Shown here one piece after another: positions 38,090 through 49,046 of a DNA stretch of 64,000 bases. The position numbers and the translations under genes were made by a program. This DNA comes from Bremia lactucae (lineage: Eukaryota > Oomycota > Peronosporomycetes > Peronosporales > Peronosporaceae): positions 2,417,430-2,481,429 of the forward strand of contig NC_090613.1 in NCBI RefSeq assembly GCF_004359215.1. Reading direction: 5' to 3'. The notes beneath the pieces are model-generated. The model made no database searches, was not told the DNA's origin, and saw nothing but the letters and a program-made list of their open reading frames with translations. Every line of letters begins with the position of its first letter. Position 1 is the first letter of the stretch.

Positions 38090-39759
38090 AAGAAGTCGTC
38101 CTTACCGACCAAAAACAACCACGTGTACCTCAATGCTCCGAACAGCCCAAAATCAGATTAATACGGCTTTTACGTCCAGCTTTGTGCACGCACGCGTGAC
38201 ATCAAAAATCTTGAGGTTTGCCAACAGCAATTTCTTCGTCGTCCAAATCTCAAATGGCGACTTTCTATGGTCGATAGCACGCGATGGACACCGATTACGG
38301 AGAAATATGGCCGTTATCACTGCTTCACCGTAATAGTGTTTGGCGAGGCCGGCGTGCCCCTAACACATCCCACAAGCGTTCGGTTCATACGCTCATAAAC
38401 TCCACTCAACTGTGCTGTGTAAGACGCTCACACTTGAGAACAATACCTTGATCCGAGCACAACTTGACCATTTTCTCGGACGCATATTCGCCACCATTTT
38501 TGCAACGAAGGGATTTGCGCGTTTGCCGGTCTGCTTCTCCGTGAACGCACCCAAATTGGCGAACTTGCCCATGATTTCTGACTTGCTCTTGATCAAGTAT
38601 ACGACACAGTACCGGGAATTGTCTCGATAAAAGTGACGAAGTAACGCTTGCCGTTAGAAGTCGAAGTCTGCATGGAGCCACATACATCGCTGTGTATGAC
38701 ATCTAAAAGCTCATTCGCTCACTTCGTTGATGTCGATTGGAACGTACACGAGTTTGATTTCCAAGCGCACTGCCGTCAAAAATCTCCCACTTGTTCAGAG
38801 ACACAACGTCGATACACCCACGTCCGCAAGATAACGTCGATCGGAAAGAAGACGTTGTAGTTCCGCATGAACTTCTTTGAACATGTGATATGCTGCGTCA
38901 CCCCCCGACTTGACCAGCCTTACAACATTCGGCTTGGCAAAGCCGGTGCTTTTGCCTATTGAGCAAGATAGTCGCCACAATCTTCAATATGTTTGACGTT
39001 TGCACACTGCGACCGATATCGCTCAGCGTCATTCTGGACTCGCAAGAGGCAATCCGCGATCCAGTGTCCTTGTTTGCCGCAATTGGGGCACGCATCAGTC
39101 TTCTTCACCGCCGTCCTTTCCGCTTAGTATCCTAAATCAAAAAGCTTGACCAGGCGCAGCTCCGTCTATGTAACCATCCTCCAAGTCAACGTGTCCGCAC
39201 GCGATTCCATTGCCGTGATGAGAAACTGAAACGTATCACTAAGACTCCAACAAGTATGAGAACCAAGTCGTCCTCGCTTACCGTGGCACCCACATCTTCG
39301 AGCTGCTCCGCTAGCATCTTGAGGTTGTCGATGTGCTCCAGGACATCATCAGTTTCTTTTTCCATGGTTGCTAAGAACCGTCGACGACAAAAGAGCTTGT
39401 TCGCGAGGCTTCGCTTCTAGAACTGTCCTTCCAGTGGTGGCCATGCATCATGCGCACCACTTGACGATCGACCAGACGCAGCTGTGAGTCTTCCAGCGCA
39501 AGTTAGATTATCGCCAGCGCCTTTCGAGACTTCCTCTTAAAGGTCGCCTGGTACAGCGCGTTCATAGAGTGCTCCTGTCTAATCTCCCCACTTGCAACTC
39601 CCCAGAAGTCCCTTTCTCCAGTTCCATCTGCTTCTTGAACTTCCACATGTGAAAGTTGGTGCCGCAAAGTTAATTCGACTTGACCTAGAGTTATCCATGG
39701 TGGTAAAAGCAGTGTCTGGGGCGGGAAACGCAGAGTTGGCGGGGCTTGGGCTCATAACC
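38090..39759 (-). pseudogene. Co-H copia gag-protease-integrase remnants
   Basis: Read leftwards from the ATG at 39757-39755: MSPSPANSAFPAPDTAF, capsid helix KETDDVLEHIDNLKMLAEQL, LEDVGATVSEDDLVLILVGV, a CCHC zinc knuckle at 39049-39090 (CPNCGKQGHWIADC), HMFKEVHAELQRLLSDRRYL, then integrase core GKFANLGAFTEKQTGKR and NGGEYASEKMVKLCSDQG. Many frameshifts. RT is absent here. Order (integrase before RT) and motifs are copia. Confidence 0.7.
39746..39759 (-). promoter_or_regulatory. Co-H primer-binding site overlapping the gag ATG
   Basis: The minus strand reads AACAACA (LTR end) then GGTTATGAGCCCAAG. GGTTATGAGCCC is the exact complement of the initiator tRNA-Met anticodon arm (GGGCTCATAACC), the half-tRNA primer used by Drosophila copia. 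The ATG inside it opens gag. Confidence 0.75.
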
Positions 39760-40029
39760 TGTTGTTTAATGTCGCTTGAGCACTAGTTGGCATAATCAAA
39801 AGTATATATAGTAAAGGTCCTACCTCGAACCCAATCATTACTTTTGGCAAATCACTGCTATTAGAACCATTTAAGACATGTGACGTCAACCCTATGACGT
39901 CATTACCGATACTTACCGATACTTACCGGTTGACCATTATATTTATGTTCCTTATATATCGGCTTGGCATGCACTTCTTGAGTTGCCACTTGTGCGCAAC
40001 TTAGCCGCTCAAGCTATTTAATGGCAACA
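39760..40029 (-). repeat. LTR-H, 5' LTR of Co-H
   Basis: 270 bp with TGTTG/CAACA inverted ends (plus strand TGTTGTTTAATG to ATGGCAACA), directly next to the primer site. No second copy in the window. 40030-40344 holds nothing recognised except short repeats (GGACAATCG/GGACAACCAC). Confidence 0.65.
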
Positions 40030-40344
40030 CACATCACCTAGGAAGCTTCTTCAACCTTCTCGAGCTTCCAATGACGTTATCCCAATGACTTCATACCCGC
40101 TGTTGGACAATCGCCGTCGGACAATCGATGTCGGACAACCACCTTCGGACAACCACTTACCGATAAGGATACCGGTAAATCATCACCACTACTAACCGGG
40201 ATTATCCTGATATGGGTCGAGCAGCTTCCTCGCCACAGCATTGAATACAATCCAGCTCGAATCGCCTTGCGTCAATGAAGCTGATATAGTCCGCTTATAG
40301 CATCTTAAAATTGGGTTGGCTCATACATATCTTTAGATTTGACT

Positions 40345-40484
40345 GCATTAGCATTTGCACGCCAAAATGCAGAAGATGCCGAGTCACTATTTTCTTTCTT
40401 GAATATACCGAATTCGCCTCTGTACATTCATTTAAGAAAACAGTGACTCGACGTCTCTTCATTTTGGCGTGCGAATGCTAATGC
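40345..40484. repeat. Imperfect inverted repeat, about 51-bp arms
   Basis: GCATTAGCATTTGCACGCCA... (40345-40396) and its reverse complement (40434-40484), with a handful of differences and a 37-nt loop. Foldback or MITE-like; no flanking duplication identified. Confidence 0.7.
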
Positions 40485-40559
40485 CCCTTTCGCTCGCTTG
40501 ATCTTCGCTTGGCTTGACGTAATTAAATTTCTTCGGGAGTTCTCGCCTCATCTAATACA

Positions 40560-41784
40560 GCTTCACAATGCTCAGGACTTCAATCTTTGAACAAGCGATT
40601 ATTTCCATTGCCCACAGTTTGCACTTTTTTATAAGCTTAAACTTGTAAGGCATCGTTGCTTATCTCGAATATGTAGATGTTGAGATAACCTTTTATAATT
40701 TCGCTTAGATTGTTGACTGCTAAATTGCGAAGACTTGACAAATCGCACGTGACATTTCGACTGAGCACCAATTCTACAAGCTTCAATGTCGTAGACGCGG
40801 TAAGCCTTAGAGACTTGTTCATTACCTACGAACACACCAACCTGACGCTTGAGCTATTATTTGAGCAGCTTCTTCGGCGTCAATCACAAGCATGAATCCA
40901 AAAATGATGGCGATATGCTAATGCTTGGTTTGGGCTTGTGTACGATCCAGAACGGTTTTTAATTTTTGAATTTGGGGGACGAGAGCCAATGATTCACGTT
41001 AGTTGCAGTCATCGCCTTATAACAATTTGTGTTTCTAGCGTGGCGCAACATTCTGCGTTTAATTGTAACAAGCGTGTGTTTGGCGTAGTCAGCTGTCCCG
41101 TTGGTTTGATGAGCAAACGGAACTCTGACCTGCTGCTCTGTACCCCAGTCGTCGTACAAATAACTTGACTTAGTAAGTCCTAATTCCCAATCCGGTTATT
41201 CTGCACAAACTTGACTTTTATCCAAACTGCGTTACTACCTTCAGTATGTATTTCATGATAAGGTCCTCGCATTCCGACTTGGTATGCAAGCAAAATCCTT
41301 TTATGCGTCCGCTAGCCTCGTCCAAAGTTAATAGCAGGGTCTTGCTGCCACCAAGAGATTCTTGCTCCATGAGGCTGCAGATAACGATATGTAAAAGCTC
41401 GAATGAGACGTACGATGTTTGTGGATTCTAAAAAAAAGTTTTGGACCATTTTTATATCTTGACACCCCTGAACCAGCTTGATATCGATGGCGTTGAGGCG
41501 TCCTTCACTATCCACAATTACTTATTTAGCGCAAGACCCATTCGCGACTACAGGTCAATTTTGCTATTTGAAGTCGCCAAAGTAGCTGATCGCGGTTCCA
41601 TCGACGAGGTCAGCCGTTTGTCACATTAGCGGTTTCGCTGGGACGCGAGCTGAAACGGGCAAGGATATTTCAGGCATGTGAGCTATTGACAGCGGTGCAA
41701 GTACAAGTTTCTGAGATTGGGCGAGCAAGATCAAGGCGAACTCCCGGTAGCTGATGGCAACAAGACAAAGTGTGTGCTACTTCT
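40560..41784 (-). pseudogene. Co-I copia protease-integrase fragment (left of Co-G)
   Basis: Read leftwards: AQSQKLVLAPLSIAHMPEIS (protease end), DSEGRLNAIDIKLVQ, DEASGRIKGFCLHTKSECED and LIMKYILKVVTQFG, then VRVPFAHQTNGTADYAKHTL (integrase core, HQTNGTAE motif), ATNVNHWLSSPKFKN, VGVFVGNEQVSKAYRVYDIE (integrase C-terminus). It continues on the right side of Co-G at 46654, because Co-G inserted into it. Confidence 0.65.
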
Positions 41785-42262
41785 TAAAGAAGATATATGC
41801 TTGTAGAATTGTTACTTGTGGCCGAGACTGTAAAACCAAAAGTGAGTATATTAATCGAGTGAATTATTATTGAGTTAATTGATTCACGTCCATTCATTCC
41901 TATAAACCGTTGCTGGTCATCCGTTTCTTGCGACCATTAGTTTGATACCACGTTACTTTCCTTATGTTGTAAGTCACGGTACTAAAATGGGGGACGTCAC
42001 TATCTGGAAGGATACCGCTGATGAACCCCAAACATCGAGTTCCGAAAGGCTTGCACTTCCTGAAATTGGCGGGGCTCAAACCCGGGACCTCTCGGTTAAT
42101 GCTGCCAACTGAGCTACGATGTGATTTGAATCTAGCCTAACTTTCACCCTACTTAAATCATGCGCATTGCATACAAACGCTTAATCAAACTATGCAAATA
42201 AAGCTATCCTTCCCTACACAGTGCATATATGTAATTACAGAGTTGCAACATCACCTCCAGTA
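41785..42262 (-). repeat. Co-G 3' LTR, containing a tRNA-like stretch
   Basis: Pairs with 46179-46653. On the element strand 42122-42066 reads TAGCTCAGTTGG (A box) and GGTTTGAGCCC (B box) about 22 nt apart, like a tRNA with its anticodon arm shortened. LTR ends set by the CTTCT duplications would be TA...TA rather than TG...CA. Confidence 0.82.
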
Positions 42263-42290
42263 CTCTCCCTTGATGTTCGCACTCGGTGTT

Positions 42291-43980
42291 TGCTTAAGCG
42301 TGCATCTTGAAACTCGCAACGACCTTTCTGTGCTTGTCCTTTGCAAGCGCCTTCGTCAGTCCATCAGCCAACATGTCTTCCGTGGGCTTGTACTCCAACT
42401 CGATGACCTTGCGGTCGACTTTTTCATGTAAGAAGTGAAACTTGATATCGATGTGCTTAGTTCTTGAATGGTAGATGGGATTCTTTGCCAAAGCAACACA
42501 ACCTTGGTTATCTTGGTAGATCGTTGTGGCTCCATTTCGAAAAAAAATCATCTCCTTCAGCAACAATCGAAGCCAGACCGCTTCTTGAACTGCGTTGTAT
42601 AGACTCATGTGCCCAGTCTTTGTTCTCGAAGTCGCGACCGTTCGCTGCCGCTTCGACTCCACGGGATAACACTTCCATTCAAGAAGAAGATGTATCCAGT
42701 TTTCAGCGTCGCTAATCCAAATCACCAGCCCAGTTTGCATCAGCAAAACCAATGAGCTCGCCCTTGCTCGCTCCGTCAAATACAATCCCAATGTCTTGAG
42801 TTGTCTTCAGATATTTGAGACCTCTTGGCTGCAATCCAGTGTGGCTTCTCATAGTGTTCGCAGAACTTGGCCACCTCACGAACAGCATGTGCAATCTCCC
42901 GGCGAGTGTATGTTGTTACATACATAAGCGCTCTCACAAGTTCGCGATACGAAAACTTGGATACAATCGTTTCCTTGTCCGTTGGTTTCACAAACTTCGA
43001 ATTACTGTCTGCTGGAGTGTGTACATCCTTGCAGTTCTCGATGCCAAACTTTTCGGAAAGTCGCTTGATGTATTCGCGCTGGATTATCGTGATCAACTTG
43101 TGGCTTCTGTTGCGATGGATCTCGATTCCCAAACAGGACTTGATCTCCCCAAGTTCCTTGATGCTGAATAGTTTCTTCAATGCGCTCTTGATTATTTCGA
43201 TGTGTTTGACTTTTTGCTGAAAATCATCAAGTCGTCGAAATGTATCACAACAATGCTGTATTAAACCGTTGACTTCGGACATAAACGCATGAGTCTGCCG
43301 CAAAGCGTCCACAGCCTTGGTCCTCCAAGTGCTGTTTCAGCTTGTTATTCCATTGACGGGCGGCTTGCTTGGTTCCATACAATACCTTTTTTAAGAAGAC
43401 ATCTCTGGGCCGACCTGTCCGTAATTTCGAAGCCATCCGGCTGGTCCATGTCAATCTCTTCTTCGACTTCACCGTAAAGAAATGCTGTATCCACATCAGC
43501 ATTCTTCACTTCGAGATCCTCAGTCGCGGCAATTGCTAGTGCAGTATTTATGGACTCCTTGCGAGCCACTGGAGCGAATGTGTTGATGTTATCAATGCCG
43601 GGTCGTTGCGTGAATCCTTTGGCCACGAGCCGTGCCTTAAACTTGGTAATAGATCCATTCGGGTTGCGTTTAAGTCAGAAAACCCACTTGCATCCGATGG
43701 CCTTCTGTCCTTGCGGCATTTCAACAAGCTCCTACGTCCTGTACTTCTCCAACGAACTCATTTCACTCTTCATCGCTTCAAGCCACTGGTCCTTGTAGTT
43801 GCTAGTCATCACCTCAGGGTACGACGTCGCTTGCTCACCGTCACTGTCCTCGGCGTTCAGGCAGTATAGCACGCCGTAGTCGATCTCATAGTCATCCAAA
43901 TTGAATACTCCTCTAGGATAGTTTGGATACTCCTGCTCGTAGCGCATTACGCCTCGCTTCTTGCGTATCAGACGCACCAT
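42291..43980 (-). pseudogene. Co-G reverse transcriptase and RNase H
   Basis: [59 protein letters not shown] (first catalytic Asp), [30 protein letters not shown] (DD pair at about 43210), ELGEIKSCLGIEIHRNRSHK, then RNase H YNAVQEAVWLRLLLKEM, IYQDNQGCVALAKNP, KHIDIKFHFLHEKVD and PTEDMLADGLTKAL. Order and motifs are copia. Several frames must be joined. Confidence 0.85.
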
Positions 43981-45653
43981 TCATTCTTCTTCACCATCTC
44001 TACCTGGTGTACTTGAAGCCCTTACGGTACGTGGTCTGTTGGCCCTGCTTCCCTTTCATGTGTCTGGCTGGGCGTTGCGGTGGTGTCCGAGGTTCCTCTG
44101 CTGGCGAAGTTTCACCGTTTAGGTTTTTGCCCTCCTCTGCATCAACAACGTCTAGAATTTCCTTGTTTTATAAGTCCTTGCAGCTTGCTCATCGAAAGTC
44201 ACACTTCGAGAATTAATAATTGACCCATCGATTGCATTAAAAAGTCGGTAGGCCTTGTGCTCCTTGGCGTATTCGAGTAGGTAGCACTTGACGCCAGAAT
44301 CTTCCAGCTTCTTGCGCTTCTCCTTTCTTATATACGCATAGCATAAGGCACCAAGTGCGTGCTCCATACGCGGCTTCCCCTTAAACAACATCTCAAGAAC
44401 TTGACTTCTTGTTCGACGAATTCGACAACATATTCTGATGTCCGCTGCCGTCATCATCGCCTCGCACCAACAGCTCTTGTCCAGACCGCTGTCTTCAAGC
44501 ATGTATTTGTCATCTCGACCAAATTCCGGTTCATACGCTCTACCTTGCCATTGTGCTGTGAATTAAATGGCACGGTATACTCCTGCTTGATGCTTTCATG
44601 CGAGTGTTTCGATATTCACCACCATTGTCACTACGCAGCACCCTGATTTCCGTGTCTGCTGCCGTTGCCACTTCCTTGCAGAATTTACCAAGCGCTTCCG
44701 CCGCTTCGCTCTTCATGCGCATGGGATAGATCGTAACAAACCAACTCTTCATCATGATGAAGTCACGATATACTTGAAACCGGACTTCGATGTCGGATTG
44801 ATTGGTCTAATCACGTCTGAGCACACAATACTATCCGAATGTGCGCTCTCCCTAGCTTTCAAAGCTGCTTCATTCGTGTGGAAGGACTTCTTGACTTGCA
44901 AGCTGTTGCGCACACCTCGCACACACCTTCTGCCTCTGGTACAGTACCGTTGATTCGGCCGTCTTTAATCATCTCGTTGACCGTTATATACGGTGTGTGG
45001 CCGAGACGTCTGTGCCACACTCCAACTTCGCCAGTTACCACGTGACATTCTTCTTCGGCATCCGTATTGAGATATATAAGTTTTACTATCTTCGAGCCTG
45101 TCGCCACAGGCTTTCCTTTGAGCGTCACGATCACTTGTCTACAGTACTCTCGACGGACATGCCAGGTGCAGTCGCGGAAAACAAATTCGTGTTTAAGTCT
45201 TCCATGCGAAGCGTCTTCTCCAAGCGTTCTTTTATCCATGCTCGACCGGTCCACACGCGAAGTACTACAGTTCCGTGTCCAAGAACCTTCCGTTGGGGGC
45301 TCTTCTTGGCGCTGTATTATAACCTGCGAACATTCTGTCGCCTTGTACTCCAGAAACGATTTGCGGCCTTTACACATGTGAGTCGAAGCCCCGCTGTCTA
45401 TAACCCATGCGCCACTTGAAGCCGCCTCCGCTGTGAGAAAAAACAACGTTTGATTGCTCGTCGTCTCTCGATTCGTCTCGTCTCTTAGCTCGGCAGTCTC
45501 TCGCGTAGTTGCCCATTTTGCCACAATTAAAGCACGTCCCAGACGGTGCCTTGGTTTTGCGACCACACTGCTTTTTATACTGCTGCTTTGATTCTTGCTG
45601 CTTGTTAGCAGTGCCGTAGCTTCCTCGACGCGCGTCAACTCCTTCTGACGCAC
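43981..45653 (-). pseudogene. Co-G gag C-terminus, protease and integrase
   Basis: Zinc knuckle CFNCGKMGNYARDC (about 45500-45540; His replaced by Asn). Protease WVIDSGASTHMCKGR (about 45385). Pre-integrase module VWHRRLGHTPYITVNEM and CEVCATACKSR. Integrase core ADTEIRVLRSDNGGEYRNTR (about 44625). Integrase C-terminus LCYAYIRKEKRKKLEDSGVK and YRLFNAIDGSIINSRSVTFD. A 264-codon stretch at 44859-45653 is open. Confidence 0.85.
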
Positions 45654-45733
45654 TTCTTCAGCAATAACTTGCCCACAAGGTCCCCAAAGCTAAAGGAAGC
45701 AATCGACATTCGAAACGCTTGTATGAGGCTCTC

Positions 45734-46174
45734 CTAGCAAGCGGGCAAACTTCGCAGCATCGCCGCGCAAATGTCTTCCTCGCTTGGCCCGCTATTCGCG
45801 CTCTTCATCTCCATAAGTAGCTTCTCTAACGTCACAACATGTTCGCTGGTATTTGGCGACGCATACCGAAAAGACGCAAACTTCTCCTTGAGTCGGTTCG
45901 CCATATCCTGGGTGCGATGAATTTTCTCAAGTGTCACCCACGCCTCCCGTGCACTTGTTGTAGTTACAACGTGCATGAGTTGCGAATCGATGAGGTTGAG
46001 AACGATTGCCGCGTGCGCCTGCTGCTCCATAGACTTTGGCACGGGAGCTTCGCCTGTGACCGCTTCCCATAGTCTCTTTGACATGAGGTTTATCCGCATC
46101 TTAAAACTCCACAAGGCATAGTTACTTCCGTCAAAGGGTTGGACCTTGACACTTGAATCGTTGCTTGGGCTCAT
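45734..46174 (-). CDS. gag: Co-G gag, N-terminal part
   Basis: 146 codons from the ATG at 46174: MSPSNDSSVKVQPFDGSNYA, LWSFKMRINLMSKRLWEAVT, AAIVLNLIDSQLMHVVTTTS, AREAWVTLEKIH, MANRLKEKFASFRYASPN, VVTLEKLLMEMKSANSG. This is the UBN2/DUF4219-type copia gag. The start is fixed by FDGSNYALW following 13 residues in, as in other copia gags, and by the same MSPS start in Co-H. A stop at 45734-45736 truncates it before the zinc knuckle. Confidence 0.85.
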   Translation of the reverse strand: MSPSNDSSVKVQPFDGSNYALWSFKMRINLMSKRLWEAVTGEAPVPKSMEQQAHAAIVLNLIDSQLMHVVTTTSAREAWVTLEKIHRTQDMANRLKEKFASFRYASPNTSEHVVTLEKLLMEMKSANSGPSEEDICAAMLRSLPAC

Positions 46175-46178
46175 AACC
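46166..46178 (-). promoter_or_regulatory. Co-G primer-binding site overlapping the gag ATG
   Basis: Directly after the LTR the minus strand reads GGTTATGAGCCCA, complementary to the initiator tRNA-Met anticodon arm. The ATG at 46174-46172 is the gag start. Confidence 0.8.
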
Positions 46179-46653
46179 TAAAGAAGATCTATGCTTGTAG
46201 AATTGTTACTTGTGGCCAAGACTGTAAAACCAAAAGTGAGAATATTATTTGAGTGTGTTATTTGTGAGTGTATTGATTCACGTCCATTCATTCCTAAAAA
46301 ACGTTGCTAGCCATCCGTTTCTCGACCATTGGTTTGTAGCCACGTTACTTTCCTTATGTTGTAAGTCACAGCACAAAAACGGGGGACATTACTACCTCGC
46401 AGGATAGCGCTGATGAACCCCAAACATCGAGTTCCCTATAGGCTTATACTTCCTGACATAGGCAGGGATCGAGCTCGCGACCTCTCAATGAATGCTTGCA
46501 ACTGAGCTACAATGTGATTTGATTCTAGCCTAACTTTTGCTCCACTTAAACCTACACATTGCATTCAAATACTCAATCAAACTATGCAAAAAAAACTATC
46601 ATTTCCAGCATGTGCACATATGTAATTAAAGATTCGCAGCATCACCCCCAATA
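46179..46653 (-). repeat. Co-G 5' LTR
   Basis: Aligns along its whole length with 41785-42262. Carries the tRNA-like boxes at 46509-46465 (TAGCTCAGTTGC; AGCTCGATCCC). Confidence 0.85.
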
Positions 46654-46850
46654 CTTCTACGCCTACAATTTTAGAACCTCTTAGATTGTCCACCATCGAA
46701 CGATCGCCGTCGAAAAACGTCGTCACAATTATTAACAGGCGGTTCGGATTGGACCGATTTGGGTTGTACACATTACCTGAAACCCATACTCCTCAATACG
46801 TCCCCTCAACGGGAACTCGCATGATTACGAAGCGCCGCCGTCATATCTTT
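46654..46850 (-). pseudogene. Co-I copia protease region (right of Co-G)
   Basis: Minus strand: NPNRLLIIVTTFFDGDRSM, VDNLRGSKIVGVEV, then Co-G. Joined to 41784 (without one CTTCT) it continues into AHTLCLVAISYREF. The pattern resembles the copia protease after its active site (D.. L.IVGVG). It breaks off near 46850 against Co-J. Confidence 0.5.
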
Positions 46851-46863
46851 CTGGCGTGGTCCG

Positions 46864-48180
46864 TTAATTCTTCATCATTATGTCCGCTAACATGTTCGAT
46901 GTTTTACAGTATGCAGGATACACCTCGTCACGCTTGCATTTGTCCCGGATGTGATAATACTTGATGTCGATGTGCTTCGCACGGCCATGATTGACAAGAT
47001 TCTTGGTCATCTTGTTGCACGATTGATTGTCTTCAAATATCTTGAGCTTCGGTCCTGTCTCGCTTGCCGCATCCAAAATCTTACAAAGTAGGTGAAGAAT
47101 CCACTTACCTTCTTGGACGGCTAAGCTCAAGGCAATGTATTTTGCCTCGCTAGATAACAATGACATGCTCGTCTGTTTCTTACTCCCCCAACTTACAGGA
47201 GCGCCCATAAGCATAAAGGCCTATCCAGTAGTTGACTTGCAGTCGGAATCTTCGCCAGCCCAGTCTGCATCCGAGTAGTCACGAAAGTCAACTTTGTCGC
47301 CACTGAAAACAAATTTTATGAGTCTTCTTGCAGTAGCGAAGTATTCGTTTGACTGCAGTCGTGCTCAACTTGCCGATATTCATAATTCTTGACACATAAC
47401 CAGCAGCAAATACCATGTCCGGTCGCGTTGCAGTCATTACATGCATCAGCGCGCTCACAGCCTCACGTAATGGTCGTCCACCTTAGTCAGGGCATCATTT
47501 GGCATAAGTCATAATTGTATATCCGTGGGACTTATTACAGCCTTGCAATCATCCATGCCAAAACGCTTAAAATATCGATGATGTAACGCCTTTGACACAT
47601 TGTCACGCTGCCATCGGCGTGGTCTACTAATTTGATGCCTAAACAAACGCGCAGTAGCCACTGTCGGTCATTTTTAAGCGTCTTTTTAATTATTTCTTCG
47701 TTTGAGCAATCAGCTCTGTATAGCTTTCAGTAACTAACACATTATCGACGTATACCAGCAGCATCACGCAATGATCTTCAATAATCTTAAGAAGAGGCAA
47801 GGGTCGAAGGCCGAAATTTGAAATCCAATCGAGCATACCAACTTGTCAAAATTTTCATTTCACACATGCGAAAATTGTTGTAGACCATATATTGCCTTGA
47901 TCAGCAAAATGAATCAAAGTCTTTGTCGAGCTCAACCTCTTCTGGTGTGACACAGCACACGACTTTCTTCATAACTCCATAAAGAAAGGCTGTAACCACA
48001 TCCGACATCAAGCTTAAAGCAGACGGCTCCATTAACTAATAGAAGGCTCGTATCGTCACGAAGAAATTCAACCAAAAGTACAAAATCGACTTCACAGAGA
48101 CGTTTTCGCCTGTGGTCAAGTATGTTACGTTACGCATGGTGATTGCTTCAACCATGTGCTTTAGCTGGCCACTTGATCAG
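46864..48180 (-). pseudogene. Co-J copia RT and RNase H fragment
   Basis: RNase H 47214-46864: MLMGAPVSWGSKKQTSMSLL, SSEAKYIALSLAVQEGKWIL, FEDNQSCNKMTKNLVNHGRA, KHIDIKYYHIRD and SNMLADIMMKN. RT upstream with VMLLVYVDNVLV (the DD pair is DN, about 47750) and LGIKLVDHADGSVTMCQRRY. A different copia lineage from Co-G. 48181-48359 holds nothing recognisable. Confidence 0.72.
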
Positions 48181-48359
48181 CCCCCCCCTCCGGCAACATT
48201 GCAGCTCGAAATACTTCACGAAGTTGCAGGAGACCTGCTCAGCTCGAAATGCCTTGGGCCAATGTAACTGATCTGGTCCGCTAACAGCATCTTAAAACGT
48301 GGTCGTCGAAGTTCGACATTAATAGTTGAGTGGTAGGAATCAAGGATGTTTTCTTAAAA

Positions 48360-49020
48360 AGCATCGTCCAAATTGTTTTAAAACGCCTGTCTATAAGAGA
48401 CAGTGCAAAGTCTTAGAATCGACTGTAGAGTCGATCGTAGAGGATCTCGCTGCGATTGCGCAACCAGAGCTCGAGGCAGTTGGGGAGATACTCCCCAAAT
48501 AAAACTTGAAAGACTAAGCCCCCAAGATTCTGCCGAGCTAAGCTCCCATAAACATGTGGTCAAAGATATTTAGGTGCCTTTGAAATAAGTTCCAAAGAGG
48601 AAACTGAGACTTAAATTTATTTTGTAGTAAACAACGGCTCAAGTGTAGGCGCTTATACATTTGATGTGATAGCGCCTCTGAAGTTAACTGCGGAGGCAGC
48701 TCAACTACTAACGTTAGAATCTTGCGTGATCTGCGTAGTGTCAAAGTCAAGCAGATCTGCGTAATTGTCACAGATGACAAATATGTGGTCGATATTCAAT
48801 CGGCAATATTATTTCTTGAGAACGAACGGGCTCTCAGCAGCTCATCGATGGGCGAAAGTGTCCTCGATGAGAAGACTCGGATTGAACGTTTTATGTCCAA
48901 TCTTGGGAGTCATTAAAGACAAATCATTTTTATAAGGATTTGATCGAATTCAAGGATGTATGCCTTGAATCAGTACCGTGTGAGTTGCCTCAGGATAAAG
49001 GCACTCGACACGAAATCGAC
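48360..49020 (+). pseudogene. C2 protease-RT linker
   Basis: Motifs shared with C3: VNNGSSVGAYTFDV-like start, IVTDDKYVVDIQSAILFLEN, ERALSSSSMGESVLDEKTRI, ERFMSNLGSH (48722-48916 open). No enzymatic motif. Confidence 0.6.
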
Positions 49021-49046
49021 CTGATACCAGGTCGAAATACTGTGTC

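Larger units (their letters stand above)
41785..46653 (-). mobile_element. Co-G: complete Ty1/Copia element, minus strand
   Basis: 4,869 bp with two LTRs (478 and 475 bp), half-tRNA-Met primer site, gag, protease, integrase, RT, RNase H and a polypurine tract (AAGGGAGAG) before the 3' LTR. Perfect 5-bp target duplication CTTCT at 41780-41784 and 46654-46658. Pol has many frameshifts and stops. Confidence 0.88.

Noticed and set aside
42066..42122. Functional tRNA gene
   Set aside because: A and B boxes are present but the anticodon arm is too short, and the sequence is repeated in both LTRs of Co-G.
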